Shown here in pieces: positions 15,105 through 22,599 of a stretch of 36,829 nt of DNA. The notes beneath the pieces are model-generated. The model worked only from the letters and a program-made list of their open reading frames with translations, was not told the origin of the DNA and made no database searches. The translations under genes were made by a program, and so were the position numbers. Source of the DNA: a virus. The stretch spans positions 1-36,829 of the IMG/VR virus record IMGVR_UViG_3300048997_000351. The stretch is one strand, 5' to 3'. Numbering within the stretch: position 1 is the first letter of the stretch; each line of letters opens with the position of its first letter.

Positions 15105-15410
15105 ATGAGCGCTCAACCGGTAGAAGACTTCGACCCGGATGACCCGGTGGAGATCCTGCGCGCTCTGCCCGAGCGCTTCCACGAGCAGTTCCTCACCGAA
15201 TACGATGCGGCCGCCGCATCGGCCCGTCGGCCTGAGGGCTACCGCGCTCTGCACGCCATGCTGCGGCTGTGGCGGCTGTCGGCGGCCGCCTACTCCAATC
15301 CTGGCTTCAGGGATCGCCTCGCAGCAGTCCGGGAGTCCGCCCGAACCGGCAGCACCGAGGGCACCGTCCCGGCCTCAAGCGTCATCCCGGGCTGGCCTGC
15401 AGGTCAGTGA
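15105..15410 (+). CDS. DUF6247 protein, probable antitoxin
   Basis: The 101-residue protein opens MSAQPVEDFDPDDPVEI and has LPERFHEQFLTEYDAA and RRPEGYRALHAMLRLWRL, the pattern of the DUF6247 family found in actinobacteria beside RelE-like toxins. Its stop overlaps the GTG of the downstream gene, as is typical of antitoxin-toxin operons. The possible -10 box TACGCT lies seven bases before the ATG, which would give a leaderless transcript. It ends WPAGQ, a partial resemblance to the EAG tail that I regard as chance. Confidence 0.7.
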   Translation: MSAQPVEDFDPDDPVEILRALPERFHEQFLTEYDAAAASARRPEGYRALHAMLRLWRLSAAAYSNPGFRDRLAAVRESARTGSTEGTVPASSVIPGWPAGQ

Positions 15411-15658
15411 CGTACCGGGTTCTGTTTGAACGCGGCGCCCTGGTCCAGCTCAACGGACTCCCCCGCGATGCGTTCGACGCCCTAGTCGAGCGCGTCCTGG
15501 AGCTTGTCGAGGAACCGTGGGATGCGGCAGTCATGCCGCCCGGTGATGACCCGGCGGTCCGGCAGACCGTCTTCGGCCACGGCTACGGCCTGCTGTCCTT
15601 CTACGCCGACGACGCCGCCGAGCTAATCCGGATCTTCGACCTGACCTGGATTGGCTGA
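15407..15658 (+). CDS. RelE/ParE-like toxin
   Basis: The 83-residue product from GTG 15407 has the size and layout of RelE-type mRNA interferases: YRVLFERGALVQLNGLPRDAFDALVERV (a strand and two helices) and a C-terminal GHGYGLLSFYADDAAELIRIF (strands). Catalytic residues cannot be assigned confidently by eye. Partnered with the DUF6247 gene by a 4-base overlap, it probably forms a plasmid-stabilising toxin-antitoxin module. It is convergent with the minus-strand gene at 15674. Confidence 0.65.
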   Translation: MTYRVLFERGALVQLNGLPRDAFDALVERVLELVEEPWDAAVMPPGDDPAVRQTVFGHGYGLLSFYADDAAELIRIFDLTWIG

Positions 15659-15673
15659 CACGCAGCCCAGCGC

Positions 15674-16009
15674 TCATGAAGTGATCCTGTTCTGGGCTTC
15701 CCGGCAGACCTCACGCCAATCGGTGATCTCAGCGGGAGTGGCACCCTCGTACGGAACGCCGGTAGCCGCCCATTCGCCGAGCACCTGCCTCGCCAGCGCC
15801 CTGACTGACGGTCCGGCCTCAGCGGCCCAGCGCTCGACCGGCAGATCGCCTCTGGGGTCAGCACCACCGGCGAGATCTACCAATGTCTGAGAGCTGGCGG
15901 CCCGGGCCAGCTGGGTGCCGGCATCGCCAGCGCCCGGGGTCGTCTTCCGCGCGCGTTCGATGAACTCGCGGAATGTCAGCTCGCCGAGCCGCCGCCGTTT
16001 TGGGTCCAT
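15674..16009 (-). CDS. Unrecognised protein, 111 aa
   Basis: The ATG at 16009 gives MDPKRRRLGELTFREFIERA; the frame is open further upstream but would run through the neighbouring gene. The protein is mostly helical, with a basic N-terminus and the C-terminal segment YEGATPAEITDWREVCREAQ. No ribosome binding site of good quality is visible, which suggests translational coupling to the gene that ends 18 bases upstream. Family unknown. Confidence 0.6.
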   Translation of the reverse strand: MDPKRRRLGELTFREFIERARKTTPGAGDAGTQLARAASSQTLVDLAGGADPRGDLPVERWAAEAGPSVRALARQVLGEWAATGVPYEGATPAEITDWREVCREAQNRITS

Positions 16010-16026
16010 GACACCCAAGATTCGCT

Positions 16027-16218
16027 CTACCAGGCGTCCGGGCAATGGTCGGGCGGCTCGCGGTCCAACTCGATCTTGCCGCCGGTGACCCAGACCATCA
16101 CGCCCTGGACGCCGCGCCACTCTTCCGTCCAGTAGCCCGCGCCCTTGAGGCCGGTCCGCAGTACCCGGGTCTGACCCCAGCCCCACTCATCCGGTATCTC
16201 GATCCACGCCCCCGCCAT
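16027..16218 (-). CDS. Small Trp-rich protein, 63 aa
   Basis: From ATG 16218 the product is MAGAWIEIPDEWGWGQ..., with seven tryptophans, a beta-like pattern (GVQGVMVWVTGGKIELD) and no cysteine cluster apart from one Cys near the end. It could be a small beta-barrel or strand-rich binding protein. It is paired with the 15674 gene, and the two are divergent from the plus-strand gene at 16470. Not recognised. Confidence 0.6.
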   Translation of the reverse strand: MAGAWIEIPDEWGWGQTRVLRTGLKGAGYWTEEWRGVQGVMVWVTGGKIELDREPPDHCPDAW

Positions 16219-16469
16219 GATTCGATCGTACGTTCGGGCATACCTAGCCAGTCTGCGGCCCCCCGGCCAGGCCACGCGCAATGTCCGCGCTTGGCGTTAT
16301 GGTGCTGACATCGGCGGCCGCGCCCGCCCGCTTCCGAACCGCTCCGCCCACGCCGGGGCCGGTGACGAGGACAAGGGTCCAAGAGACTCGCGCCGGTTCG
16401 TACCTCTGGCCACGGCGTTCGATGTCCTGGCGGGCGGTGCGTGGGCCCCCTGCCGGAAGGACAGCGACC

Positions 16470-17489
16470 ATGACGCAGAACAGGGACCGCAAGCAGAAAA
16501 TCCGTGCCCGGATGGCCGCCACCGCCGAGCCGTACACCGAGGCAGCCCGCCACGTCGGCAACGCCGCAGCCCCGCCGCCCGCAGCGGATTCCACAGGGGA
16601 GCACCTGGTCTGGTCTGGGCCCGACTGGTACGCCTTCCCGCCGGAACCACCGCAGGACACGGCCCTCGGGGTGAGGAACGAAAGGAACCAGCGCTACTAC
16701 TGGGAGGTGCGCCGCCGGTGGGCGCCATGGCAGGTCCGCCAGCACGCCCGGATGGCCGCCGAGCTGACCGGAGGCCGAGCCCGGCACCTGGCCGACTGGT
16801 ATCCCGAGGGATGGGCGCCGTATCACGGCTCTACCCGCGATCTGGCCCTGGAACTGCTGTACGTCATCACACTGCACGACTGGCCCGACCTCGCGCCGGA
16901 CCCCACCCGGCTGGCCGCGCTGATCGCCGCCGGGGATCCCGCGCCCGTCGATGCCGCGTTCGCCGAGTTTGACCGGCACGCCCGACTGCTGACCGACGAC
17001 GGCCTGCATCCCCCGACAGGCGAGCTGGCCGGCCAGGCGACATCGATCCTTCAGCAGCAGGCCGCCAGCACGAACTGGCAGGAGCGGGAGAACGCACAGC
17101 GCGTCCTGGCCCAGCTCGGCCGGGCCATGACCCCCTACGACCACGACGACGACGGCCGCCCGCAGGTAACCGGCATATCCATGCCCGGCGCGCTGGCCAC
17201 GCTCGACGCGATGCTGTGCAGCTCGCAAGGCGGCTTCCCGCCCGCAACCGTGGTCAGCTACCGCGACCGGGGTGCCCGCGTGCTGGCCGAGGTGCAGCGG
17301 TGCATATGGGCTCCGGCCGGGGGTCCGCCCCCTTGCTACGTCCTGACCTGGTCCCGGCCAGCCCCCGGTGACGGCTCCGGCACCTGCCGGGAGGAGATCG
17401 TTCCCTCGCGGGAGGTGGAACTGCCGCCGCGGACGACCGCGCCGTGGCTAGCCTCTCCGCCCCCTGGCGCCCCAGCCGCTGCGGGCTGA
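16470..17489 (+). CDS. Unrecognised protein, 339 aa
   Basis: ATG 16470 has AAGGA eight bases upstream and is preferred over the longer open frame. The N-terminus (MTQNRDRKQKIRARMAATA followed by EPYTEAARHVG) is basic and looks like a short DNA-binding helix pair. The middle contains WEVRRRWAPWQVRQHARM, and a helical region (about 130-230) holds repeated Asp-Trp-Pro features. The C-terminus is Pro-rich. The 250 bases before it separate it from the divergent pair at 15674-16218. No family was recognised. Confidence 0.7.
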   Translation: MTQNRDRKQKIRARMAATAEPYTEAARHVGNAAAPPPAADSTGEHLVWSGPDWYAFPPEPPQDTALGVRNERNQRYYWEVRRRWAPWQVRQHARMAAELTGGRARHLADWYPEGWAPYHGSTRDLALELLYVITLHDWPDLAPDPTRLAALIAAGDPAPVDAAFAEFDRHARLLTDDGLHPPTGELAGQATSILQQQAASTNWQERENAQRVLAQLGRAMTPYDHDDDGRPQVTGISMPGALATLDAMLCSSQGGFPPATVVSYRDRGARVLAEVQRCIWAPAGGPPPCYVLTWSRPAPGDGSGTCREEIVPSREVELPPRTTAPWLASPPPGAPAAAG

Positions 17490-17499
17490 ACGCGAAAGA

Positions 17500-17531
17500 G
17501 CCGCGCCCCGGACATGGATCCGGAACGCGGC
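17500..17531. terminator. Bidirectional terminator-like hairpin between convergent genes
   Basis: An outer stem GCCGCG/CGCGGC encloses an inner stem CCGGA/TCCGG around a CATGGA loop. It lies 11 bases after the 16470 gene stop and 21 bases before the end of the convergent minus-strand gene. There is no T run, as is common in GC-rich actinobacteria. Confidence 0.65.
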
Positions 17532-17551
17532 CCTCGGCCGGTGCTGCCTGG

Positions 17552-18064
17552 CTACTCCCCCGCTTCCACGCCAGCGACCCGCTCGATCGCAGCGTCGTAG
17601 TCGGCGTCACTCATGCCGGCGTACCTGTGCTGGCCTTCTACCCATTCCCGGTACTCGGCCAAGGCCTGGCCCTCGGTCTGCCCGCGCGCGTCGGCGATCC
17701 GCCGCCAGGTCGCCCCGGCCTTGACCGCGCCGTCGACCGACGCCGGGTGCCGGTAGTAGCGCGCCAGCACCTCACCGTTGGCCAGCACCTCCAGGTGCTC
17801 GCTGACGGTCAGCGGCTCAGCGTCCAGCGCCCCATGCCTGGCCGGGTCGTACTCGCCGTGGGCCTGCAGGGTCGCTCGCGAGCGTGCCGTGAGGTCCCGC
17901 TGAGTGAGCTCGTCGTACCGCCTGCGGGCGTCCACTGTGGTGTGCTCGAGCGGGTCGATGTCGTGGTACCTGACCGGGCGCTGTGCCTCTTCGGCGTCCC
18001 GGTGGTCCCGGTAGCCCTGCGTGAGGCCGTTGACCAGACCGGCGGTCTCGTTCGGATCAGTCAT
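17552..18064 (-). CDS. Tagged protein, 170 aa, last gene of its operon
   Basis: ATG 18064 overlaps the stop of the upstream gene. The product is hydrophilic and Arg/Asp/Glu/Tyr-rich (HDIDPLEHTTVDARRRYDEL). A central helix-turn-like piece reads VDGAVKAGATWRRIADARG near residue 115, and the protein ends YDAAIERVAGVEAGE. Only a hairpin and a convergent gene follow, so the EAGE tail cannot be a ribosome binding site for a next gene. It lies far from the main cluster of tagged genes, separated by the relaxase. Function unknown. Confidence 0.75.
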   Translation of the reverse strand: MTDPNETAGLVNGLTQGYRDHRDAEEAQRPVRYHDIDPLEHTTVDARRRYDELTQRDLTARSRATLQAHGEYDPARHGALDAEPLTVSEHLEVLANGEVLARYYRHPASVDGAVKAGATWRRIADARGQTEGQALAEYREWVEGQHRYAGMSDADYDAAIERVAGVEAGE

Positions 18065-18884
18065 GATGCGCCCACCGCCGCCCGCCGTTGATATTCACGA
18101 CTTCGGCGGCCTGGCCCTGGTCGGCCTCCAACTCGGTGAGCCGGGCCCGGGCACCGGCCAGCAGATCGGCCACGTCGATGCCGTACCAATGGTCGCCGTC
18201 ACCGTCCCGGATCATCCGCTCATACATTTCGATCTTGCGGCGGGCGACGCCGATCTCAAGCTGGCGGGTCCGCTCGGTGTATTCGCTCTCCAGGCCGTCA
18301 TCCTGCTGCCGGCGATCGTTTAGCCGCTTCATGATCAGGTTGGCGGCATCGGCGGTCGCCGCGGTGAAATCGTGCACGTCCATGCGATCCAGGCTCGCGC
18401 TGACCGGCCGGTCCCGGGCGGGGTCATCATCGGGCCGGTGAGCCAGGGGGTCGGTGCCCTCCAGGTGACGCAGGACCCACCGGTCAAGCCGGGCAGCGGT
18501 CTCGGCGGGATCACCGGCGCCCTCCGGCACGCCGGGCGTGCGCGGGTCGTCCAGGATCCACGCGGTGGCGATCGCATCGTCCAGGCCGCGGACGGCCTCG
18601 CCGAATCGTTCCTGGGCCGACTGGCGGGAGGTGCCCAGGGGCTCGCCGATCCGCTCCCAGGAGGAGCCCCGGCGCCGTTCGTAGGCCACGGCCAGGGTGA
18701 GCAGCTCGCGGGCTTGTGCGGCCAGCTGGGCCGCGCTCTCGGCGAACTCGCCGCCGTGGGCGTAGCTGTCGGCGTAGGTCGGGACCAAGCCGCGGGCGCT
18801 CTCGGCGATCTCGGCGGCCAGCTCGGACAGGGCGACGCGGAGCCGCGCGGCCCGGCTGTACGTGATGCTGTCACTATCACTCAT
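18057..18884 (-). CDS. HTH protein of actinobacterial plasmids, 275 aa
   Basis: A helix-turn-helix near residues 70-100 (RRRGSSWERIGEPLGTSRQS followed by AQERFGEAVRGL) resembles the DNA-binding region of sigma-factor domain 4 or MerR-like proteins. The remainder is helical, including a long basic coiled stretch near 205-240 (RTRQLEIGVARRKIEMYERM). ATG 18884 is directly flanked by a 19-base operator-like repeat, so the protein may regulate itself and the divergent par genes. It shares an ATGA overlap with the tagged gene downstream but ends WAHHD, without the tag. Confidence 0.7.
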   Translation of the reverse strand: MSDSDSITYSRAARLRVALSELAAEIAESARGLVPTYADSYAHGGEFAESAAQLAAQARELLTLAVAYERRRGSSWERIGEPLGTSRQSAQERFGEAVRGLDDAIATAWILDDPRTPGVPEGAGDPAETAARLDRWVLRHLEGTDPLAHRPDDDPARDRPVSASLDRMDVHDFTAATADAANLIMKRLNDRRQQDDGLESEYTERTRQLEIGVARRKIEMYERMIRDGDGDHWYGIDVADLLAGARARLTELEADQGQAAEVVNINGGRRWAHHD

Positions 18885-18885
18885 A

Positions 18886-18932
18886 TGTCAAGGATCTCCT
18901 GACAACTTGCCAGTGTCAAGGGTTTCCTGACA
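18886..18932. promoter_or_regulatory. Paired 19-base operators before the HTH gene and par locus
   Basis: TGTCAAGGATCTCCTGACA (18886-18904) and TGTCAAGGGTTTCCTGACA (18914-18932) match at 17 of 19 positions, each with TGTCA/TGACA arms. Their centres are 28 bases apart, close to three helical turns. The second is inside a larger inverted repeat CTTGCCAGTGTC/GACACGGCAAG. The first covers the region just before the 18884 start codon. Confidence 0.7.
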
Positions 18933-19004
18933 CGGCAAGTGCTCCGGAGGAATATCAGAGGTACGCGCTCTAATGGATTACAGCAACCGGCCGCCGCGCC
19001 GAAG

Positions 19005-19184
19005 CCTGCGAGGCGAATCAGATCCCGCAACTCTGCTAAGCCAGATAGTTCTGCGAGGTCTGCTAGGCCAATCAGGGCAGGCAGGGGCCACCTAATCGGC
19101 CAACCTGGCAGGCCTGCTAGGGCTGATAAGCCTGATAGCTCGGGCAGGCATGCGAGCCCTGTCAGATCTGCTATTTCCCGCAGA
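19005..19184. repeat. Partition centromere candidate: 20 tandem 9-bp iterons
   Basis: The 180 bases divide without any gap into twenty 9-mers around the consensus YCTGNTAGG. Examples are CCTGCGAGG, TCTGCTAAG, TCTGCTAGG, CCTGCTAGG, GCTGATAAG and CCTGATAGC; the weakest are units 9-11. The block ends 25 bases before the parA start. Short tandem iterons upstream of parA bound by a small RHH ParB are the hallmark of type Ib partition centromeres. The 9-base period also leaves one frame open (18939-19199) with P-x-R tripeptides, which I regard as a by-product. Confidence 0.75.
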
Positions 19185-19209
19185 GCGGCGCTCCTGTAGC
19201 CTCCGGGCC

Positions 19210-19872
19210 ATGGTCGAAGCCCGTACCCGAGAGCCGTGGGTCATCGCGCTCGCATCCCAGAAAGGCGGCGTCGGCAAGACGACGCTCGCCCTCGAGCTGG
19301 CCGCCGTGTTCGCCGACACGGCCGGCCGCGCCCTGGTCGTCGACATCGACCCGCAACGGTCGGCTGAAGAGATCGCCACCGCCTACACCGACGCCGGCTT
19401 TGATTTCACCGCCGAGAATGACCCGGCCGTCCTCAGCCAGGTACGGCAGGTTCGGGACTACGACGCCGTCATCGTCGACTGCCCGGGCAATTTGGAGGAC
19501 ACCGAGGCGCTGCCCGAAGTGCTCAAGCATTCGACCTTCGTCCTGATCCCGATGGTTCCCGAGCGCGCCGCGGTGCAGCCCACGGTCCGGACGGCCCGTC
19601 TCTGCGAGGAATACGGCGTCCCGCACAGGGTCGTGATCAACATGGCCGACCCGCTGCGTGGCGGTGGCCCGGTTGAGTCTGCCTGGGAAATGCTCGACGA
19701 GATGAAGATCCCGCGCATGGTCTCATTCGTCCGGCGGTACGTGGCCCACAGCCAAAGCCAGCTCGACGGCGTGCCGATCACCCGATACCGCGGCGACCGC
19801 TCGGCCACGTCGGCGCTCGGCGACGCGCGCCGTGTCCAGGGCGAACTGCTTCGCGAACTCGGGCGGCTGTAA
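19210..19872 (+). CDS. parA: ParA-family partition ATPase
   Basis: The 220-residue ParA has the deviant Walker A KGGVGKTT (18-25), the Walker A' VVDIDPQRSA (46-55) and Walker B VIVDCPGN. It lacks an N-terminal HTH, so it belongs to the short type Ib group whose expression is controlled by the partner ParB. ATG 19210 follows the iteron block directly. TAA overlaps the ATG of parB (TAATG), so the pair is translationally coupled. It drives segregation of the replicon together with ParB and the iterons. Confidence 0.9.
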   Translation: MVEARTREPWVIALASQKGGVGKTTLALELAAVFADTAGRALVVDIDPQRSAEEIATAYTDAGFDFTAENDPAVLSQVRQVRDYDAVIVDCPGNLEDTEALPEVLKHSTFVLIPMVPERAAVQPTVRTARLCEEYGVPHRVVINMADPLRGGGPVESAWEMLDEMKIPRMVSFVRRYVAHSQSQLDGVPITRYRGDRSATSALGDARRVQGELLRELGRL

Positions 19873-20222
19873 TGGCGAAAACGAACCTGACATCGCTCAT
19901 TCCGGCCGAGGACACAGCACCGAAGCCAGCCGCTACCAGGCCTGATAGAGCTGCTAAGCCTGATAGGCCTGCGAGGAAACCGACACCGGAACCGTCATCG
20001 GCGGCTCAACCTGCCGCACCGGCGACCGCGGCCGCCGACAAGATGACCATGCGCAGCTGGTACATGCCGAAGTCTTCGGCCGACCGGCTCGCGGCCCTGG
20101 TCGACGATGTTCACTTCGCCACGCGGCTGCCCAAGAACCTGATCATGGGGGCGCTGGTGAACGTACTGGGCCGCCATCAGGATGAGGTTGAGGCGGAAGC
20201 CCGGCAAGTGGCCGGCCAGTGA
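19872..20222 (+). CDS. parB: Small ParB-type centromere-binding protein (RHH)
   Basis: The 116-residue protein has a basic, disordered N-terminus (residues 24-37, PDRAAKPDRPARKP) and a C-terminal ribbon-helix-helix pattern: MRSWYMPKSSADRLAALVDD then LPKNLIMGALVNVLG. Small RHH ParBs bind iterons upstream of parA and also repress the operon. The N-terminal P-x-R repeats are encoded by five further 9-bp iterons, so the protein's own gene may contain its binding sites. It ends QVAGQ, close to the EAG tail but different. Its 3' end overlaps the convergent minus-strand gene by 80 bases. Confidence 0.8.
   Translation: MAKTNLTSLIPAEDTAPKPAATRPDRAAKPDRPARKPTPEPSSAAQPAAPATAAADKMTMRSWYMPKSSADRLAALVDDVHFATRLPKNLIMGALVNVLGRHQDEVEAEARQVAGQ
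19932..19976. repeat. Five 9-bp iterons inside parB
   Basis: Units GCTACCAGG, CCTGATAGA, GCTGCTAAG, CCTGATAGG and CCTGCGAGG run in tandem and match the upstream iteron consensus. They encode residues 21-35 of ParB. Their phase coincides with codons. Confidence 0.7.
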
Positions 20223-21210
20223 GCCGCGGCCGCCGGGCCAGCATCGCCCGCGCCTCAGCGGCCCGGGCCCGGTAGTCGCCAGCACCGGCGCGGCCGCGCT
20301 CGTCCCGCTCCCGCCGGGCGGCCTGGTCGGTCAGGACCTGGGCGCGGGCGATGGCCACGCGCTGACTTCGGGACGGCAACGGGATGGCGTCCGGGCCGAG
20401 CCACCCGGCCAGCCGGGCACGGATCCACCCGGCAGGGGAGCGGACCTCGGCCGAGTAGCCGTGCTGGCGGCCGCCGGGCTCGTGGTCCAGGGCGTGGAGG
20501 ACGTCGGCGCCAGTCCAGCCTGCGGCGAAGAACGGCCGGACCAGGTGCCGGAGGTGCTCAGCAGAGATCCGCCGCAGCAGGCGGGCCCGGTCTTGCATGG
20601 CCCGGGCCACCGCCCTGGCCTCGCTGCGGTTCTGGGGGACAGCGCCGAGGGCAGGCTGGCCACCGGGCGGCAGCAGGGAACATCCGCGCGTAGCGCGGGC
20701 CTTCTCCGGTCTGGACTTTGACCGAGCCTCGCGCGTGCGTAGGGCTTTACCAGAGTCCCTACGGGACTCAGCTAGGGGCCCATTTACCAAGGGAGACAAA
20801 CGGGGCCGGCGGCCTGGGATCGTCAAAACGAACACGGCGCTGGTGGCGGTGCGATCGTCCAGCGGCCCAGCCCGCAGCGCCGACGTCCAGCCCTGGGCAA
20901 CCAGGCCGAGGAAGCCGCGTTCCTCGAGGACCTGGCGGGCCCGCTTGTAGGCAGAAATGCTCAAGGATCTGGACGGGTCCCGGCTGGAGCCGATCTCAGC
21001 GCACGTGAGGTCCCGCGGCCGCCAGCTGGTCATGGTCGACCAGTCCGCGTGCCGGGCCAGGATCCGGGCCAGCTCGAGCACAGCGCGCCGGGCGTCGGCC
21101 CGCAGCTCGGCGATGACCGGATCGGCCAGGACCGCGCGGAGGTAGGCCCGCTGCGTGCGGGCCCGCTTCGACCCGGCGGGGACGGCCCGGATGATGGCCA
21201 GGCGGGACAT
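20143..21210 (-). CDS. Winged-helix protein, possible replication initiator or regulator
   Basis: From ATG 21210 (MSRLAIIRAVPAGSKR) the protein has 355 residues. A GTG at 21234 would add eight. Residues about 30-140 resemble a winged helix used in plasmid Rep proteins or regulators (LSISAYKRARQVLEERGFLG followed by a beta wing and VFVLTIPGRRP). A long Arg-rich region follows, then HLRHLVRPFFAAGWTGADVLHAL and a basic tail. Such proteins often sit next to parAB in Streptomyces plasmids. No catalytic motif is visible and a pure regulator is equally possible. It overlaps the 3' end of parB by 80 bases. Confidence 0.65.
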   Translation of the reverse strand: MSRLAIIRAVPAGSKRARTQRAYLRAVLADPVIAELRADARRAVLELARILARHADWSTMTSWRPRDLTCAEIGSSRDPSRSLSISAYKRARQVLEERGFLGLVAQGWTSALRAGPLDDRTATSAVFVLTIPGRRPRLSPLVNGPLAESRRDSGKALRTREARSKSRPEKARATRGCSLLPPGGQPALGAVPQNRSEARAVARAMQDRARLLRRISAEHLRHLVRPFFAAGWTGADVLHALDHEPGGRQHGYSAEVRSPAGWIRARLAGWLGPDAIPLPSRSQRVAIARAQVLTDQAARRERDERGRAGAGDYRARAAEARAMLARRPRLTGRPLAGLPPQPHPDGGPVRSPAPP

Positions 21211-21434
21211 CGAGCCACCCGGCAACGGCGGCACCGAAGCCGCAAACCGCCCAGAAGCAGGTTTCAGGCCTGGTGCTGGGCTTACAGGCAGGCGTGACGT
21301 ATCCTGGCCTCCTAGCTAACGCCGACTGGCAGGCGGGCATGCAACAGCCCGGCTCCTAGCTCGGTGGTGGTCAGGACAGGCGGGGAGAGCGGGCAGGCTC
21401 TGCGATCCGCGAAGTCCTGGCGAAAGCGGTGGAT

Positions 21435-21457
21435 CGCCCCGGCCTCGTGCCGGGGCG
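21435..21457. terminator. Strong hairpin in the 21211-21525 intergenic region
   Basis: CGCCCCGGC-ctcgt-GCCGGGGCG is a perfect 9-base stem with a 5-base loop, followed by TTCG. It lies between the 3' end of the minus-strand RHH gene (21526) and the promoter side of the 21210 gene, as expected of a terminator. The rest of this 315-base gap holds two copies of (C/G)CTCCTAGCT and no gene that I can support. Confidence 0.65.
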
Positions 21458-21525
21458 TTCGCGCGTCTAGCGCGTCCTCAGTGGCGCGTGGCGCTTCCCT
21501 TCACGATCCGGGTCTGGGCAGGCCG

Positions 21526-21753
21526 TCACGCGCTGATGCCGAGGTCGAGCTGCCCGTCCGGGTCGGGCTCGACGTATTCGTCGGCCAGGTCGTCACCTTC
21601 GATCAGGATTTCCAGGTACCGGGCGATCGAGACACCGCGCGCGGCGGCCCCCCGGTCAGCCTTCTCCTTGACTGCCGGGTTGACCCGGCCCTGCAGCAGC
21701 ACGTGCACACCGCCGGTGCTGGCCCGGCGGCGCCTACCTGCGATAGCGGCCAT
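21526..21753 (-). CDS. Small RHH (CopG/Arc-like) protein, 75 aa
   Basis: I start at ATG 21753 (MAAIAGRRRRASTGG); ATG 21765 four codons earlier is possible. The segment HVLLQGRVNPAVKEKADRGA followed by ARGVSIARYLEILIE is a good ribbon-helix-helix pattern, and an acidic tail follows (DDLADEYVEPDPDGQLDL). It is probably a DNA-binding regulator or an antitoxin-like protein and is the last gene of the minus-strand XRE operon. Confidence 0.7.
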   Translation of the reverse strand: MAAIAGRRRRASTGGVHVLLQGRVNPAVKEKADRGAAARGVSIARYLEILIEGDDLADEYVEPDPDGQLDLGISA

Positions 21754-21841
21754 GCCGAAGATCATGGCCGGCCCGTATGCATACCTGTTGGAGGCGCTGG
21801 CCCTCGGCGTGTCGCTGGCCGGGCCCGGCATCCTGACGCCG

Positions 21842-22087
21842 TCAGCTTCGTGGCCGCGTCGCATCCCAGTCGATGAAGACCTCATCGCTGACTTCACGTA
21901 TCGAAGCCAGGTTTTCGAGCAGAGCCCTGGCGTAGCGCTGGTTTGGGACGTAGTTGCCAGGGTCGCCCAGATCGAGCTTGGCACCCGCCTTCGCGATCGC
22001 CTCTTCGCGCGTCTCCGCCACAACCGCCACTAGGCCGTACTCGCTCCCATGCTGTGTCTCAGCGCCGCTGATCCAGAGTTTCTGCAT
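21842..22087 (-). CDS. Unrecognised small protein, 81 aa
   Basis: ATG 22087 follows a strong GGGGAGG ribosome binding site. The product (MQKLWISGAETQHGSEYGLV) alternates strands and helices, with EETREEAIAKA-like helix and YVPNQRYARALLENL, and resembles small single-domain alpha/beta proteins. Its 5' end overlaps the XRE gene by 29 bases. No family recognised. Confidence 0.65.
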   Translation of the reverse strand: MQKLWISGAETQHGSEYGLVAVVAETREEAIAKAGAKLDLGDPGNYVPNQRYARALLENLASIREVSDEVFIDWDATRPRS

Positions 22088-22523
22088 CGGATCCTCCCCT
22101 CGCTTCCAGTTTCTTCAGCTCAGCCCTGGCAGTGCCTAGCTCGGCCAGTGTGTCGTCCAGCAGTACCTGCGTCTCGTGCAGCTGCTTGGTGTACTCCTCG
22201 GCCTGGCGCTCAAGCGACCGGACCTTCAGCTGCGCAGTGACCAGCCGGCCGTGCCCCACGTTGATGAGCTGCCTGAGGTCAATGCCGAGGACCTCGGCGA
22301 ACTGGACACCCTCGCCGATCGACACAATCCGGTCACCGGCCTCGATTTTGGCGATGGCGCTGCGGTGCATCCTGGTCCCGGCCGCACTCATTACGTCGGC
22401 GAGTTGCTGCTGCGTCAGCCCGGCCTGCTCCCGCAGATAGCGCAGCCGGCGCCCGAATACCTTGTCCGGAACCTCGGCTGGATCTTGGGAGCCGGGGTGA
22501 TTCCCTGTGGTGTCCTGAGACAT
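22059..22523 (-). CDS. XRE-family regulator with C-terminal coiled coil
   Basis: A classical HTH-XRE domain (RRLRYLREQAGLTQQQLADV, then MHRSAIAKIEAGDR and FAEVLGIDLRQL) occupies residues 24-90, followed by a long coiled coil (LKVRSLERQAEEYTKQLHET and onward to residue 145) likely used for dimerisation. I choose ATG 22523 because GGAGG sits five bases upstream; ATG 22535 is the alternative. It is divergent from the replication block at 22600 and probably controls it through the adjacent palindrome. Confidence 0.85.
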   Translation of the reverse strand: MSQDTTGNHPGSQDPAEVPDKVFGRRLRYLREQAGLTQQQLADVMSAAGTRMHRSAIAKIEAGDRIVSIGEGVQFAEVLGIDLRQLINVGHGRLVTAQLKVRSLERQAEEYTKQLHETQVLLDDTLAELGTARAELKKLEARGGSDAETLDQRR

Positions 22524-22546
22524 CGCGTCCTCCATTAGGACGCGAT
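22522..22546. promoter_or_regulatory. Palindrome covering the XRE gene start
   Basis: ATCGCGTCC-tccatta-GGACGCGAT has perfect 9-base arms. It includes the ribosome binding site and first bases of the XRE start codon. It may be a DNA operator for the XRE protein. As RNA it would form a hairpin holding part of the ribosome binding site. Either reading implies autoregulation. Confidence 0.65.
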
Positions 22547-22599
22547 TCTACGTTCTGATCTAGGTTGCGTCTAGTGGGTTGCTGTGATTCCATGTGCCC

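Noticed and set aside
15396-15410. WPAGQ end of the antitoxin (and QVAGQ end of ParB) as further EAG tails
   Set aside because: The glutamate is missing, both genes lie outside the tagged operon, and AGQ at a CAGTGA junction or by chance is expected occasionally.
18939-19199. ORF of 86 codons with P-x-R tripeptide repeats before parA
   Set aside because: Its periodicity is that of the 9-bp iterons, its GTG start lies next to the operator repeats, and it ends just before parA; a centromere explains it better than a gene.
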